Shown piece by piece: positions 56,425 to 64,000 of a stretch of 64,000 nt of DNA. The stretch covers positions 248,429 to 312,428 of the forward strand of contig NZ_PQBZ01000034.1 of NCBI RefSeq assembly GCF_002964665.1, read 5' to 3'. Source of the DNA: Pseudoalteromonas sp. T1lg23B. Lineage in GTDB: Bacteria; Pseudomonadota; Gammaproteobacteria; Enterobacterales; Alteromonadaceae. The notes beneath the pieces are model-generated. The model did not search any database. It saw only the letters and a program-made list of their open reading frames with translations, and had not been told where the DNA came from. Position 1 is the first letter of the stretch; each line of letters opens with the position of its first letter. The position numbers and the translations under genes were made by a program.

Positions 56425-56821
56425 CATAACGCAATAGTGAATATCTCAAAAAAAAAGCTGACATTGGTCAGCTTTTTTGTGTCTAAACGAGTTGGCAATA
56501 CCGGTGGTGTGATTACAAGAGATTACAACTGTTTCGATATTTGGAGGGAATTTATGTGCGCGCTATCTATGCTTAGGGTTAGGTTTTGCTGTGAACATTC
56601 CTATTAACTATTGATAATTAATAGACTCTACTTTTGTTTTAACTAGCTTGGTCATGATTGTTTAGATATTAACTGTTGTTATTATTGGAATTGCTGTGCT
56701 TTTCACTTCCTCATTGTTTGCACTTTTCACTCCTACATTTTCCTCAGGTTGCTGGTACTGAGTGTCACTAAGTATGCTCAGATTTAAGGACCAAATGAAT
56801 GTAAAAGGAGAGGAATTTACC
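56425..56821. other. 397-base region between arsJ and PI-PLC
   Basis: It contains the arsJ terminator and the PI-PLC leader. CTTTTCACT occurs twice (56699 and 56723) in a tandem of about 24 bases. The role is unknown. No frame or RNA is supported. Confidence 0.5.
56451..56478 (+). terminator. Rho-independent terminator of ars operon
   Basis: Stem AAAAAAGCTGAC/GTCAGCTTTTTT with an ATTG loop; strong. Confidence 0.92.
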
Positions 56822-58996
56822 ATGAACAAGTTAAATAAAATTGCGTTTCTGTTGGCAGGTAGCTTAACCGCTTCACTTATGCCACATAGCAGTTATGCAG
56901 CCATAGACACCGACGATGAGAAAGTCACCCGATTAGACCTACAAGGGCAAATAGATAACTTTGCGCCATTTTCTAAAACACTCTGGGCGGGTGCACATAA
57001 CGCTTATGCTTCATACTCTTGGAGCGCAGGCACCTACACTGATGTTAACCAATATTACTCACCTAAGAGCTTGCTCAAACGCGGCATACGGGTGATGGAA
57101 TTTGATATTTACCCTGAGGGTACTTTTGACTCAACCCCCATGCTGTGTCACAACTCGCTTGAGAATAAAGCGCTGTGCTCAAGTTTTCATGCCAAACTCT
57201 CAGAAGGGTTAGATGACATTAGAGAATTTTTACAAGATAACCCTGATGAAGTGATTTTGCTTAAAATCGAAGCTTACAAGCACAACGACCACAATAATTG
57301 GCACAACAAAATAGGGGAACGATTGCAAAATGACATAAGTGACTATCTGCTATTGCCATCGGATTGGGGGTACGCAGACAAAAGCTGTGCATCTTTGCCA
57401 GTATCAAAACTCACTAAACGTGACATTTTAGCTGCGGGTAAACAATTGGTTGCCGTGGTACAGACACCCAGAGATCACAGTGATCTATGCTCTTATCATA
57501 GCTCGGGGAACTACTCAAAATTCTGGAATACGGTATTTATTGGTGTCGATGCGTTTGACTCAAGTGGTAATTTGAAAAGCAATCAGCCGTTTTGTCAAAA
57601 CGGCAATGACGAATGCGTGAGTAACGACCAAACTGCCCATTACAATGCCAATAATATGACCGTTGTAATTGATGACGCTACACAACTGAATGTTGATGGA
57701 CCATCTTCAACTAAAACCGGCAGTAATGTGCTTGATAAGTGGGGTAAAAAGGGCTCGCAAATACTCGAACTAGCGTTAGTCGAGGCGAACAATACCAGCG
57801 CAGCCAGTGGCTATGGTGCCAATGAAGTACAAATCGAAGATTATATTTGGTCGTGGAAATCTGATCGGCCCAATGGTACGGGAGACTGTGCCAGCCTTGA
57901 GAGTGACGAATCTATTGCTGACAAAGCCTGTACCGCGTTCCAATATCACGCGTGTGTAGATAAAGACAGAAACTGGAAGCTCTCTACGACTAAAGGCACT
58001 TGGCATATGGGGTTTGAATACTGTAAAAACCTTGGCGGTACGTACGCGTTCGGTATGCCATTTAACGCCTATGAACAAGTGCAGCTACTGAGTAAAATAG
58101 GCACTAGCACAGAAAATTACTGGGTGAACTACTACAATGCATTTGATGACTTTTGGTTGTCGAACTCGGATAACTATATCGATTGGAAATTTGTTGAAAA
58201 GGCAGCGGTGGGTTCAACCAGCAAGGGGAATGTATTCGATGACATTGGCCTACTCAAGCGCAAAGCCTTGGTGGGGGGCGCGTTTAACTTAAGTTCAGTC
58301 CAGATCCGTTCAGGTAGTCGTATTGATGGGTTCAAAGCTTGCTACGAAACCAGTCAAAGTGTGAGTCATGCCAGCGTGGGTACATCAGAGTTGTGTTTCA
58401 CCTATGGAGGTAGCGGTGGCAGCTGGGGCAACGAACTGACATTTGACGCCAGCAACGGCCAATACCTAAAAGACATCAAAATCTGTAAAGAAGATGCTAG
58501 ATACGGTTACGATACGGTTTACTTTTTAAAGTTTACCTCCAGTACTGGCAGTACTATCTCTGGCGGCGCTACAACGGGAAGTTGTACCACCTATTCATCA
58601 ACCTCTACTCAGCAAATATTTTCATTCCACGGCTCTGAGGGCAGCGAGCTTAACTCAATCGGTATTTACAAAATCGACAACTCATTGGTTAACGGTGGTT
58701 TATATGCCACTGATTGGCTAGACAGAGATGACCCACAAAGTGGTGATAACGAACTATTCAATGGTCACAAATCATCAGGCAACATTTCAGCGAGTTGTGA
58801 GTCATCTGATATCGCAGCGATTATCGCCCGTGTCGTTGATACCAAGCTTGATTCAAGCCTAACAGGGCAAAACTTAGTTAACAATGGTTCAGGGTTTGCG
58901 TGTTGGAACTCAAGCAATGGGGGTAACTCAAGCTATACCACCTGTGAAGACTATGAAGTGAGATACTTCTTCACCAACGCCAGTTGTTTGCCTTGA
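56822..58996 (+). CDS. Secreted PI-PLC-like phospholipase with jacalin-like domain
   Basis: ATG at 56822 with AAGGAGAGG upstream is preferred over 56762; a signal peptide ends SSYA. The 724-residue protein has a PI-PLC X-like catalytic domain: GAHNAY (His59), VMEFDIYP (Glu93, Asp95) and MLCHNSL (His110), the paired histidines of the family. Residues about 500-640 contain GGSGGSWGNELTF, YLKDIKICKEDARYGYDTV and a FHGSEGSELNSIGIY end, the jacalin-like lectin pattern. Cysteines are numerous, in keeping with secretion. Known PI-PLC enzymes cleave phosphatidylinositol or GPI anchors; with a lectin domain the target could be eukaryotic surfaces, which is inference. Confidence 0.85.
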   Translation: MNKLNKIAFLLAGSLTASLMPHSSYAAIDTDDEKVTRLDLQGQIDNFAPFSKTLWAGAHNAYASYSWSAGTYTDVNQYYSPKSLLKRGIRVMEFDIYPEGTFDSTPMLCHNSLENKALCSSFHAKLSEGLDDIREFLQDNPDEVILLKIEAYKHNDHNNWHNKIGERLQNDISDYLLLPSDWGYADKSCASLPVSKLTKRDILAAGKQLVAVVQTPRDHSDLCSYHSSGNYSKFWNTVFIGVDAFDSSGNLKSNQPFCQNGNDECVSNDQTAHYNANNMTVVIDDATQLNVDGPSSTKTGSNVLDKWGKKGSQILELALVEANNTSAASGYGANEVQIEDYIWSWKSDRPNGTGDCASLESDESIADKACTAFQYHACVDKDRNWKLSTTKGTWHMGFEYCKNLGGTYAFGMPFNAYEQVQLLSKIGTSTENYWVNYYNAFDDFWLSNSDNYIDWKFVEKAAVGSTSKGNVFDDIGLLKRKALVGGAFNLSSVQIRSGSRIDGFKACYETSQSVSHASVGTSELCFTYGGSGGSWGNELTFDASNGQYLKDIKICKEDARYGYDTVYFLKFTSSTGSTISGGATTGSCTTYSSTSTQQIFSFHGSEGSELNSIGIYKIDNSLVNGGLYATDWLDRDDPQSGDNELFNGHKSSGNISASCESSDIAAIIARVVDTKLDSSLTGQNLVNNGSGFACWNSSNGGNSSYTTCEDYEVRYFFTNASCLP

Positions 58997-59014
58997 GTGA
59001 GTGGTTGAACCAAT

Positions 59015-59040
59015 AAAAAAGCGCCCGAGGGCGCTTTTTT
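59015..59040. terminator. Bidirectional terminator between PI-PLC and htpX
   Basis: AAAAAAGCGCCC-GA-GGGCGCTTTTTT, perfectly symmetrical. Confidence 0.93.
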
Positions 59041-59054
59041 GGGCTAGTAATAAA

Positions 59055-59912
59055 TTATCTTAGCGCTTGAATACGTTGCTCAAGGGGTGGGTGTGAAGCA
59101 AAGAAATCAGCGATGCTTTTACCTGAGGCAATACCGAATGCCATCATCGACCCTTCAAGTTGTGACTCCTGATTGTGTTTTAAGCGCTCTAAGGCTGCGC
59201 GCATTTTATGCGCTCCCACTAAGTCGGCTGCGCCTTTGTCGGCGGCAAACTCACGTTTACGGCTAAAGTAGGCCACCACGATAGAGGCTAAAATACCAAA
59301 CAGCATTTGGAAAATCAGGTCAAACACAAAATACGCCCAACCAGTACCTTCTTCATCTTCACCGCGGAAGAAGTTATCAACGATACCCGCTAGTACCTTG
59401 GCTAGGAATATCACGAAGGTATTCACCACACCTTGGATTAGCGTTAGCGTAACCATGTCACCATTGGCAACGTGTGACACCTCATGGGCAAGTACCGCTT
59501 CGGCTTCATCTTGGCTCATGTTATGTAGTAGCCCAGAGCTGACAGCGACTAAGCTATTATTTTTACTCGGACCTGTCGCAAAGGCGTTGATTTCAGGGCT
59601 GTCATAAATCGCCACCTCAGGCATTTTGATATTCGCTTGCTGTGCTTGACGGGCAACAGTTTGCAGCAACCAATGTTCTGTTTCGTTACGAGCTTGTTCA
59701 ATTACCACGGCACCGGTTGATTTTTTGGCTATCCACTTTGACATAAACAACGAAATGAATGAGCCACCAAAACCAAATACCAATGCTATGAGCATGATAC
59801 CGCCATAGCTTCTACTGGAGATCCCCAGTACAGACATCAATACAGATAAAACCACTCCTAACACCAGCATTACTGCAAGGTTAGTTAGTAGAAATAACAC
59901 AACGCGTTTCAT
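59055..59912 (-). CDS. htpX: HtpX membrane protease
   Basis: ATG at 59912 has AGGTGACT just upstream on the minus strand; the 285-residue length fits HtpX (E. coli 293), while the frame running to 60062 adds a non-homologous stretch. Helices lie at about 5-25 and 33-55. The zinc motif is HEVSH in [17 protein letters not shown], and [18 protein letters not shown] holds the third ligand Glu. It degrades misfolded membrane proteins with FtsH. The promoter region lies upstream of 59912. Confidence 0.95.
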   Translation of the reverse strand: MKRVVLFLLTNLAVMLVLGVVLSVLMSVLGISSRSYGGIMLIALVFGFGGSFISLFMSKWIAKKSTGAVVIEQARNETEHWLLQTVARQAQQANIKMPEVAIYDSPEINAFATGPSKNNSLVAVSSGLLHNMSQDEAEAVLAHEVSHVANGDMVTLTLIQGVVNTFVIFLAKVLAGIVDNFFRGEDEEGTGWAYFVFDLIFQMLFGILASIVVAYFSRKREFAADKGAADLVGAHKMRAALERLKHNQESQLEGSMMAFGIASGKSIADFFASHPPLEQRIQALR

Positions 59913-60095
59913 AGTCACCTCAGTGAAAAAATATAAATTCTGCAAATGATGCAGCATCGAAATCCTAATACGTAAAATGGGGGAGTTTGTGTCACTAATC
60001 AATAGTGAGAAGGGTAACAAAGTGTGAAAATATACGTTTTTGTGATCAATAATTTTTGTCAAGAGCCAAACAATGTGTTTGGCTCTGATTATTTC

Positions 60096-60623
60096 TTATG
60101 ATTGCAAAGAAAATACCGATTCTTTGAGCTGTTGTTTAAGTTCTTCGTCTGTTAATTCGCCCTTATCGGCGTCAAACACATCGTAGAAACTTGGAACTGA
60201 CAGACTGCCTTTTACGTCCATTGCAAAAAATGGTGCAGAACCGTTGGCACTGTTTAATACGCTTTGCGCACCACCGGGGCCTGGTGATGTTGCCAGTAAC
60301 ACCATAGGCTTATCTTGATAAACTTTTTGGCTAATTCGCGATGTCCAATCGAAAATATTTTTGTAAGCTGCGGTGTAAGACCCATTGTGCTCCGCAAAAG
60401 AGATAATAATTGCGTCAGCTTCGCCAATTTTGCTGTAAAACGCCTGCGCCTGAGCAGGGATGCCGTTTTCGTTTTCACGGTCTGCGCTATAAATTGGCAT
60501 TTCAAAATCGTTCAGATCTAGTACCTCTACCTGTGCGCCTTCAAGCAAAGAAGCGGCATAGCTTGCCAGTTGTTTGTTGATCGACTGACGGCTACTGCTT
60601 GCTGCAAATGCTAAAACTTTCAT
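60096..60623 (-). CDS. NADPH-dependent FMN reductase-like flavoprotein
   Basis: A 175-residue protein with the flavodoxin-like fold of the NADPH-dependent FMN reductase family: VLAFAASSSRQSINKQL (phosphate loop), AIIISFAEHNGSYTAAYKN and VLLATSPGPGGAQSVL. It likely reduces FMN or quinones. It is divergent from the LysR gene, which may regulate it. Confidence 0.87.
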   Translation of the reverse strand: MKVLAFAASSSRQSINKQLASYAASLLEGAQVEVLDLNDFEMPIYSADRENENGIPAQAQAFYSKIGEADAIIISFAEHNGSYTAAYKNIFDWTSRISQKVYQDKPMVLLATSPGPGGAQSVLNSANGSAPFFAMDVKGSLSVPSFYDVFDADKGELTDEELKQQLKESVFSLQS

Positions 60624-60770
60624 AATACTCTCCTAATTCTTAACCATATATACGAGTCTAAACATCAAACGTCACACGCCTACCAACTCGTTGTCTTTAT
60701 TTGTTGATTAGAAGTATATATTAGGCTTCAATAATCATTAATATCCTAAAAGTAAAATTACTATTTCCAT

Positions 60771-61676
60771 ATGACTAATAATAATCTGTTTGATGGTGTG
60801 TTGATCTTTACCCAAGTGGTTAGAAGCGGCGGGTTTGGCGCTGCGGCGCAGGTTTTGGGTCACTCTAATTCCCATATCAGCAAAGAAATCAATAAGCTTG
60901 AAGCTCGATTGGGCGTGAGATTACTCAACAGGACCACGCGTTCAATCGCTTTAACCCCTGAAGGACAAATGTATTTCACTTATTGTGAGCAGTTAGTCAA
61001 TGACGCACAGGAAGCCTTCTCCCTGTTAACGCAAAATGATGAAAACCCAAAAGGCGAGCTGAAAATAAGCTGCCCTGTGGGGATCAGTCAAAGTTATATT
61101 CAACCGGTTATCGAACAATATTTGAGCCGTTATCCAAATGTAAAGCTTGACTTAGACTTGAGCGATAAGCGCATTGACTTGGTTGCCGATGGTTTTGACT
61201 TAGTGGTTCGCGCGGCTCCGATGTTGGAAGAATCGAGTTTGATCTGTAAAAGGCTGTTTTCGTGCCCAACGTATGTCGTAGCGTCACCGAACTATATTGA
61301 ATGCCATGGTAAGCCATATCACCCGAGGGAATTGCAAAACCATCACTGTATTTGCTACAGCAATCATAAAGTTCCTGACCGCTGGGAATTCACTCATAAA
61401 AATGGTGAGCAGTTTGCAGTCAACGTCCGGCAGAAAATAAAAACCAACAACGGCAATATGCAAGCAAGTATGGCGTTGGCAGGCTTTGGTATTTGTCGTT
61501 TACCTGAGTTTTATATAAAACAGGCGCTTGAAAGCAAGAGTTTGGTGACGCTGTTTGATGAATTTCCTCAGCCTCAGGTCAATGTGTATGCGATTTACCC
61601 CAGTAAAAAGCATTTATCTCCGAAAGTCCGGCGCTTTATAGACTTACTGGACGAGTACGCTGCGTATACATCGTGA
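60771..61676 (+). CDS. LysR-family transcription regulator
   Basis: A 301-residue protein with the LysR N-terminal helix-turn-helix (GGFGAAAQVLGHSNSHISKE then LGVRLLNRTTRSIALTPEG) and a C-terminal substrate-binding domain (GELKISCPVGISQSYI). It shares a 147-base divergent promoter region with the FMN reductase gene. The inducer is unknown. Confidence 0.93.
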   Translation: MTNNNLFDGVLIFTQVVRSGGFGAAAQVLGHSNSHISKEINKLEARLGVRLLNRTTRSIALTPEGQMYFTYCEQLVNDAQEAFSLLTQNDENPKGELKISCPVGISQSYIQPVIEQYLSRYPNVKLDLDLSDKRIDLVADGFDLVVRAAPMLEESSLICKRLFSCPTYVVASPNYIECHGKPYHPRELQNHHCICYSNHKVPDRWEFTHKNGEQFAVNVRQKIKTNNGNMQASMALAGFGICRLPEFYIKQALESKSLVTLFDEFPQPQVNVYAIYPSKKHLSPKVRRFIDLLDEYAAYTS

Positions 61677-61808
61677 ATAAATTAATAATTTTGTACGCTC
61701 GATTGATGCTTTTCATCGCACACGGTGATGAAATACGTTAAAATGACGTATTACTTTCCTATAACTCGATAATCATCTAGTGATGGGTATCCTGACATTG
61801 AGAACACC

Positions 61809-62111
61809 ATGAAAAAAACCTTTGCGTTAACACATCCTAAACTTAAGCCTGCACGCTTGGTAGATGCCATTAAATATGAAGTGAAAAAATATCTTCGCAG
61901 AGAACGAAACAAAAGCTTACCAGCAGACGCAGATTTTTGGGATTTTGACTGCAGATTTGGCGCAACTGAATCTCAAGCCGATGTGATCAAAGTGGCGCAA
62001 ATCAACAAACATATTGACCATGCAGTAGATGGACAACTGCCATCATTTTATTTAGAGATCTTGGCCAAACCGGGCTACAGAACGCCATTGCTGGATGAAG
62101 ACGAAGAATAA
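61809..62111 (+). CDS. DUF6172-family protein
   Basis: A 100-residue cytoplasmic protein: KTFALTHPKLKPARLVDAI at the start and SFYLEILAKPGYR near the end, ending LLDEDEE. This fits DUF6172, a small conserved protein of unknown role. The Lys/Arg-rich centre (VKKYLRRERNK) suggests nucleic-acid binding, which is inference. Confidence 0.78.
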   Translation: MKKTFALTHPKLKPARLVDAIKYEVKKYLRRERNKSLPADADFWDFDCRFGATESQADVIKVAQINKHIDHAVDGQLPSFYLEILAKPGYRTPLLDEDEE

Positions 62112-62181
62112 ATCGTTTACATACAGCTAAGTGGTATCGGCGAGTCTTGTCGCCGATACATAAACTCATTCTTGCTCAGGA

Positions 62182-62775
62182 TTAATCAGAGCTCGAAGTC
62201 TCTTTTCTAAATTTCGAAAATAACAAATTACACGACAAAACCAGCCCGCCGACTGCCCCAATGAGGTGAGCTTCTATCGCGACTCTAGAATCTATCAAAG
62301 CGCCAACTTCTGGACTCGGCCCCTGAATTTGCTCCCAAATCAATTTTGCCCAAACACCGACAAACAGTAAAATTCCACTTTTCATTCCCATTTGAACATC
62401 TTTGAGCGCGCCCCAGACTATCACGCCGTGAAGCAATCCACTCAAACCGGTATAAATTCTGATGTCAGGGCAAAACAACCAAATCCCCAAACCAGTCCAC
62501 AGCGCCAAAAACATGATGTGAAAAAAATAGGTTTGCATTGAACGGTGTTCAGCATGCAAAACCCAAATAAACATGACACCCAGTGCGTTAAGGAGCAAAT
62601 GAGCCCAGTTGGTATGCATAAACTGGCCTGTGAACACTCTCCACCATTGCTGTTCAACTTGGCTACGGTCGAATGCAAGCCAAGTGTTTGCGTCAAACAA
62701 CATCAACAAGGTACTTATTGAAATCAATAATAAAGGGGGCAGTATGTATTGCTTTTGTATTGGTAAATCAATCAT
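62182..62775 (-). CDS. rrtA: Rhombosortase (rhomboid-family GlyGly-CTERM protease)
   Basis: A 197-residue six-helix protein with rhomboid catalytic residues: GLSG containing Ser112 and IEAHLIGA containing His170, plus FMHTNWAHLLLN at the second helix. Rhombosortases process secreted proteins bearing a GlyGly-CTERM tail. No such substrate is visible in this window; substrates are usually unlinked. Confidence 0.88.
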   Translation of the reverse strand: MIDLPIQKQYILPPLLLISISTLLMLFDANTWLAFDRSQVEQQWWRVFTGQFMHTNWAHLLLNALGVMFIWVLHAEHRSMQTYFFHIMFLALWTGLGIWLFCPDIRIYTGLSGLLHGVIVWGALKDVQMGMKSGILLFVGVWAKLIWEQIQGPSPEVGALIDSRVAIEAHLIGAVGGLVLSCNLLFSKFRKETSSSD

Positions 62776-62856
62776 GTTGTTTATGCTTTATTTTTTGCAT
62801 ATTGTGCCTCTTTACTTTTATCATGCCAACGATGAGAACAGATAAAAGTGAATATT

Positions 62857-64000
62857 ATGAATTATGCCTATCCGCTGATCGGTGTTTTGTTACTCAGTGG
62901 TTGTGCCTCTGACAGCAACTCAGTGACAAAAGTAGAACAACGAGAAACCAGAGAACCCGAAGCCGCAACAGGACTGCAAATTAAGCAACAGGCTATGGGT
63001 CATGAATATATGATTGCCGCTGCAAATCCTTACGCGTCAAAAGCGGGTCGGCAGATGTTGGCCAAAGGCGGCAGTGCTATTGATGCAGCCATTGCCACAC
63101 AGCTGGTATTAACGCTGGTAGAGCCACAATCATCAGGTATTGGTGGCGGTGGGTTCATTTTATACTATGACAATAAAAACAATGAACTAGTAACATTTGA
63201 TGGCAGAGAAACCGCTCCTAGCGAAGCTGACCATACTTTGTTTTTAGACCAACAGGGTCAACCAGTACCATGGATTAAAGCCGTCGTTGGTGGTCGTTCC
63301 GTCGGCGTACCCGGTATTTTACATGCTTTTAAACAAGCTCATGATAAATACGGTAAGCTGCCTTGGCATGAGTTATTTAAACCCGCTATTGCGTTGGCAG
63401 ATGACGGTTTTGTTGTATCTCCTCGACTCACCATGTTGTTGGAGAAACGTTATAACCCGGGACTTGAGCAATTAGCACCCGCAAAAGACTACTTTTATCC
63501 GAATGGTGAGCCACTAAAAACAGGGACAGTTAAGAAAAACCCTAAGCTTGCAGCGCTTTACAAACAAGTAGCGCAGCAGGGTATTGTAGCCTTCTATCAA
63601 GGAGACAATGCTAAGAAACTAGTTGATGCAGTGCAAACGTCAGAGATAGCGCCTGGTAAGTTAGCCGAGTCTGACTTAGCGCAATACCAAAGTAAGATGC
63701 GTGAGCCGATTTGTATCGATTATCATAAACACAAAGTGTGTTCGATGGCGCCACCTAGCAGCGGTGGTATAGCAGTTTTACAGATTCTTAAACTACTGGA
63801 AGGGCAAAACCTGAGTCAATATCAGCCCAATGACCCTAACAGCCTGCATTTGTTTACTCAAGCCTCTCGTCTGGCGTTTGCTGACAGAAACCACTATGTG
63901 GCAGACCCCGATTTCGTTACGGTGCCCACTGACGCTCTTTTGCAAAGCGACTATCTTGAACAACGCGCCAAATTAATAACTGAGTTTGATAACCACAACG
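62857..64000 (+). CDS. ggt: Gamma-glutamyltransferase, lipoprotein form (3' partial)
   Basis: The frame opens at ATG 62857 with a lipobox LLLSGC (Cys16) and runs to the window end without a stop. Family landmarks are KGGSAIDAAIATQLVLTLVE, SSGIGGGGFILYYD, GRSVGVPGILHAF and MAPPSSGGIAVLQI. The catalytic Thr lies beyond the edge, so activity cannot be judged. It is a second GGT in the window, with a lipid anchor where the 12725 copy has a plain signal. No strong ribosome site is seen (GATAAAAGTG). Confidence 0.88.
   Translation, partial: MNYAYPLIGVLLLSGCASDSNSVTKVEQRETREPEAATGLQIKQQAMGHEYMIAAANPYASKAGRQMLAKGGSAIDAAIATQLVLTLVEPQSSGIGGGGFILYYDNKNNELVTFDGRETAPSEADHTLFLDQQGQPVPWIKAVVGGRSVGVPGILHAFKQAHDKYGKLPWHELFKPAIALADDGFVVSPRLTMLLEKRYNPGLEQLAPAKDYFYPNGEPLKTGTVKKNPKLAALYKQVAQQGIVAFYQGDNAKKLVDAVQTSEIAPGKLAESDLAQYQSKMREPICIDYHKHKVCSMAPPSSGGIAVLQILKLLEGQNLSQYQPNDPNSLHLFTQASRLAFADRNHYVADPDFVTVPTDALLQSDYLEQRAKLITEFDNHN

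Noticed and set aside
56699..56735. Tandem CTTTTCACT repeats as a Pho box
   Set aside because: The sequence does not match the CTGTCAT consensus and the spacing is wrong.
59913..60062. N-terminal extension of HtpX to 60062
   Set aside because: It adds about 50 residues unlike the family; the ATG at 59912 has a ribosome site.

Overview
The window reads as chromosomal DNA of a marine gammaproteobacterium of the Alteromonadales, most likely Pseudoalteromonas. The inference rests on moderate to low GC, TonB-dependent and DUF5916 outer-membrane proteins, a laminarinase, solitary periplasmic solute-binding proteins, NhaD and Na+-coupled transporters, rhombosortase and an MksFEB condensin. I see no rRNA, tRNA, insertion sequence, integrase or CRISPR array.

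Layout. 1-7522: the 3' end of a secondary-metabolite locus. It holds the last carrier protein and thioesterase of a nonribosomal peptide synthetase (NRPS), a SyrP-like hydroxylase, an S12-family lipoprotein hydrolase, a DUF697 protein, a 57-residue membrane protein, a SyrD/PvdE-type cyclic-peptide exporter and a translationally coupled SPFH protein. 7651-9703: a secreted GH16/CBM56 laminarinase behind a perfect LacI-type palindrome. 9842-17132: small accessory genes, including two orphan solute-binding proteins, a YkgJ-like protein, a P-loop kinase, a frameshifted gamma-glutamyltransferase and lipoproteins. 17197-21798: the mksF-mksE-mksB operon on the minus strand, divergent from nhaD. 23321-24924: a lysine riboswitch with a mutually exclusive terminator in front of lysC. 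25135-28660: an NSS transporter and a DUF5916 outer-membrane protein, convergent on a shared terminator. 28912-31992: a photoreactivation operon of CRY-DASH, DUF2256 and FeS-BCP photolyase with overlapping reading frames. 32144-43105: a LysE exporter, regulators (CadC-like, AraC, TPR histidine kinase), a DAACS symporter and small enzymes. 43357-52150: a possible peptide-uptake regulon with a TonB receptor, secreted beta-propeller protein, lipoprotein metallopeptidase and POT transporter, linked by copies of an ATTGTATACAAT-type palindrome. 52345-56478: astB, then arsR-gapdh-arsJ for arsenate resistance. 56822-64000: a secreted PI-PLC with a jacalin-like domain, htpX, an FMN reductase divergent from a LysR regulator, a DUF6172 protein, rhombosortase, and a second gamma-glutamyltransferase cut by the window end.

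How the genes work together. The first operon appears to make, tailor, export and perhaps process or tolerate a hydroxylated lipopeptide-like product. The central regulon could bring peptides across both membranes: TonB receptor, periplasmic or surface peptidase, then POT transporter. ArsR, GAPDH and ArsJ form the known 1-arseno-3-phosphoglycerate route. Two genes (ggt near 13648, TonB receptor near 46416) each carry a frameshift explained by loss of one G from a short G run. This looks more like sequencing error than decay, because both restored proteins have normal length and normal C-termini.

Limits. All family calls come from reading motifs and proteins by eye. No searches were run. Start codons were chosen by Shine-Dalgarno position, signal peptide and ATG preference.
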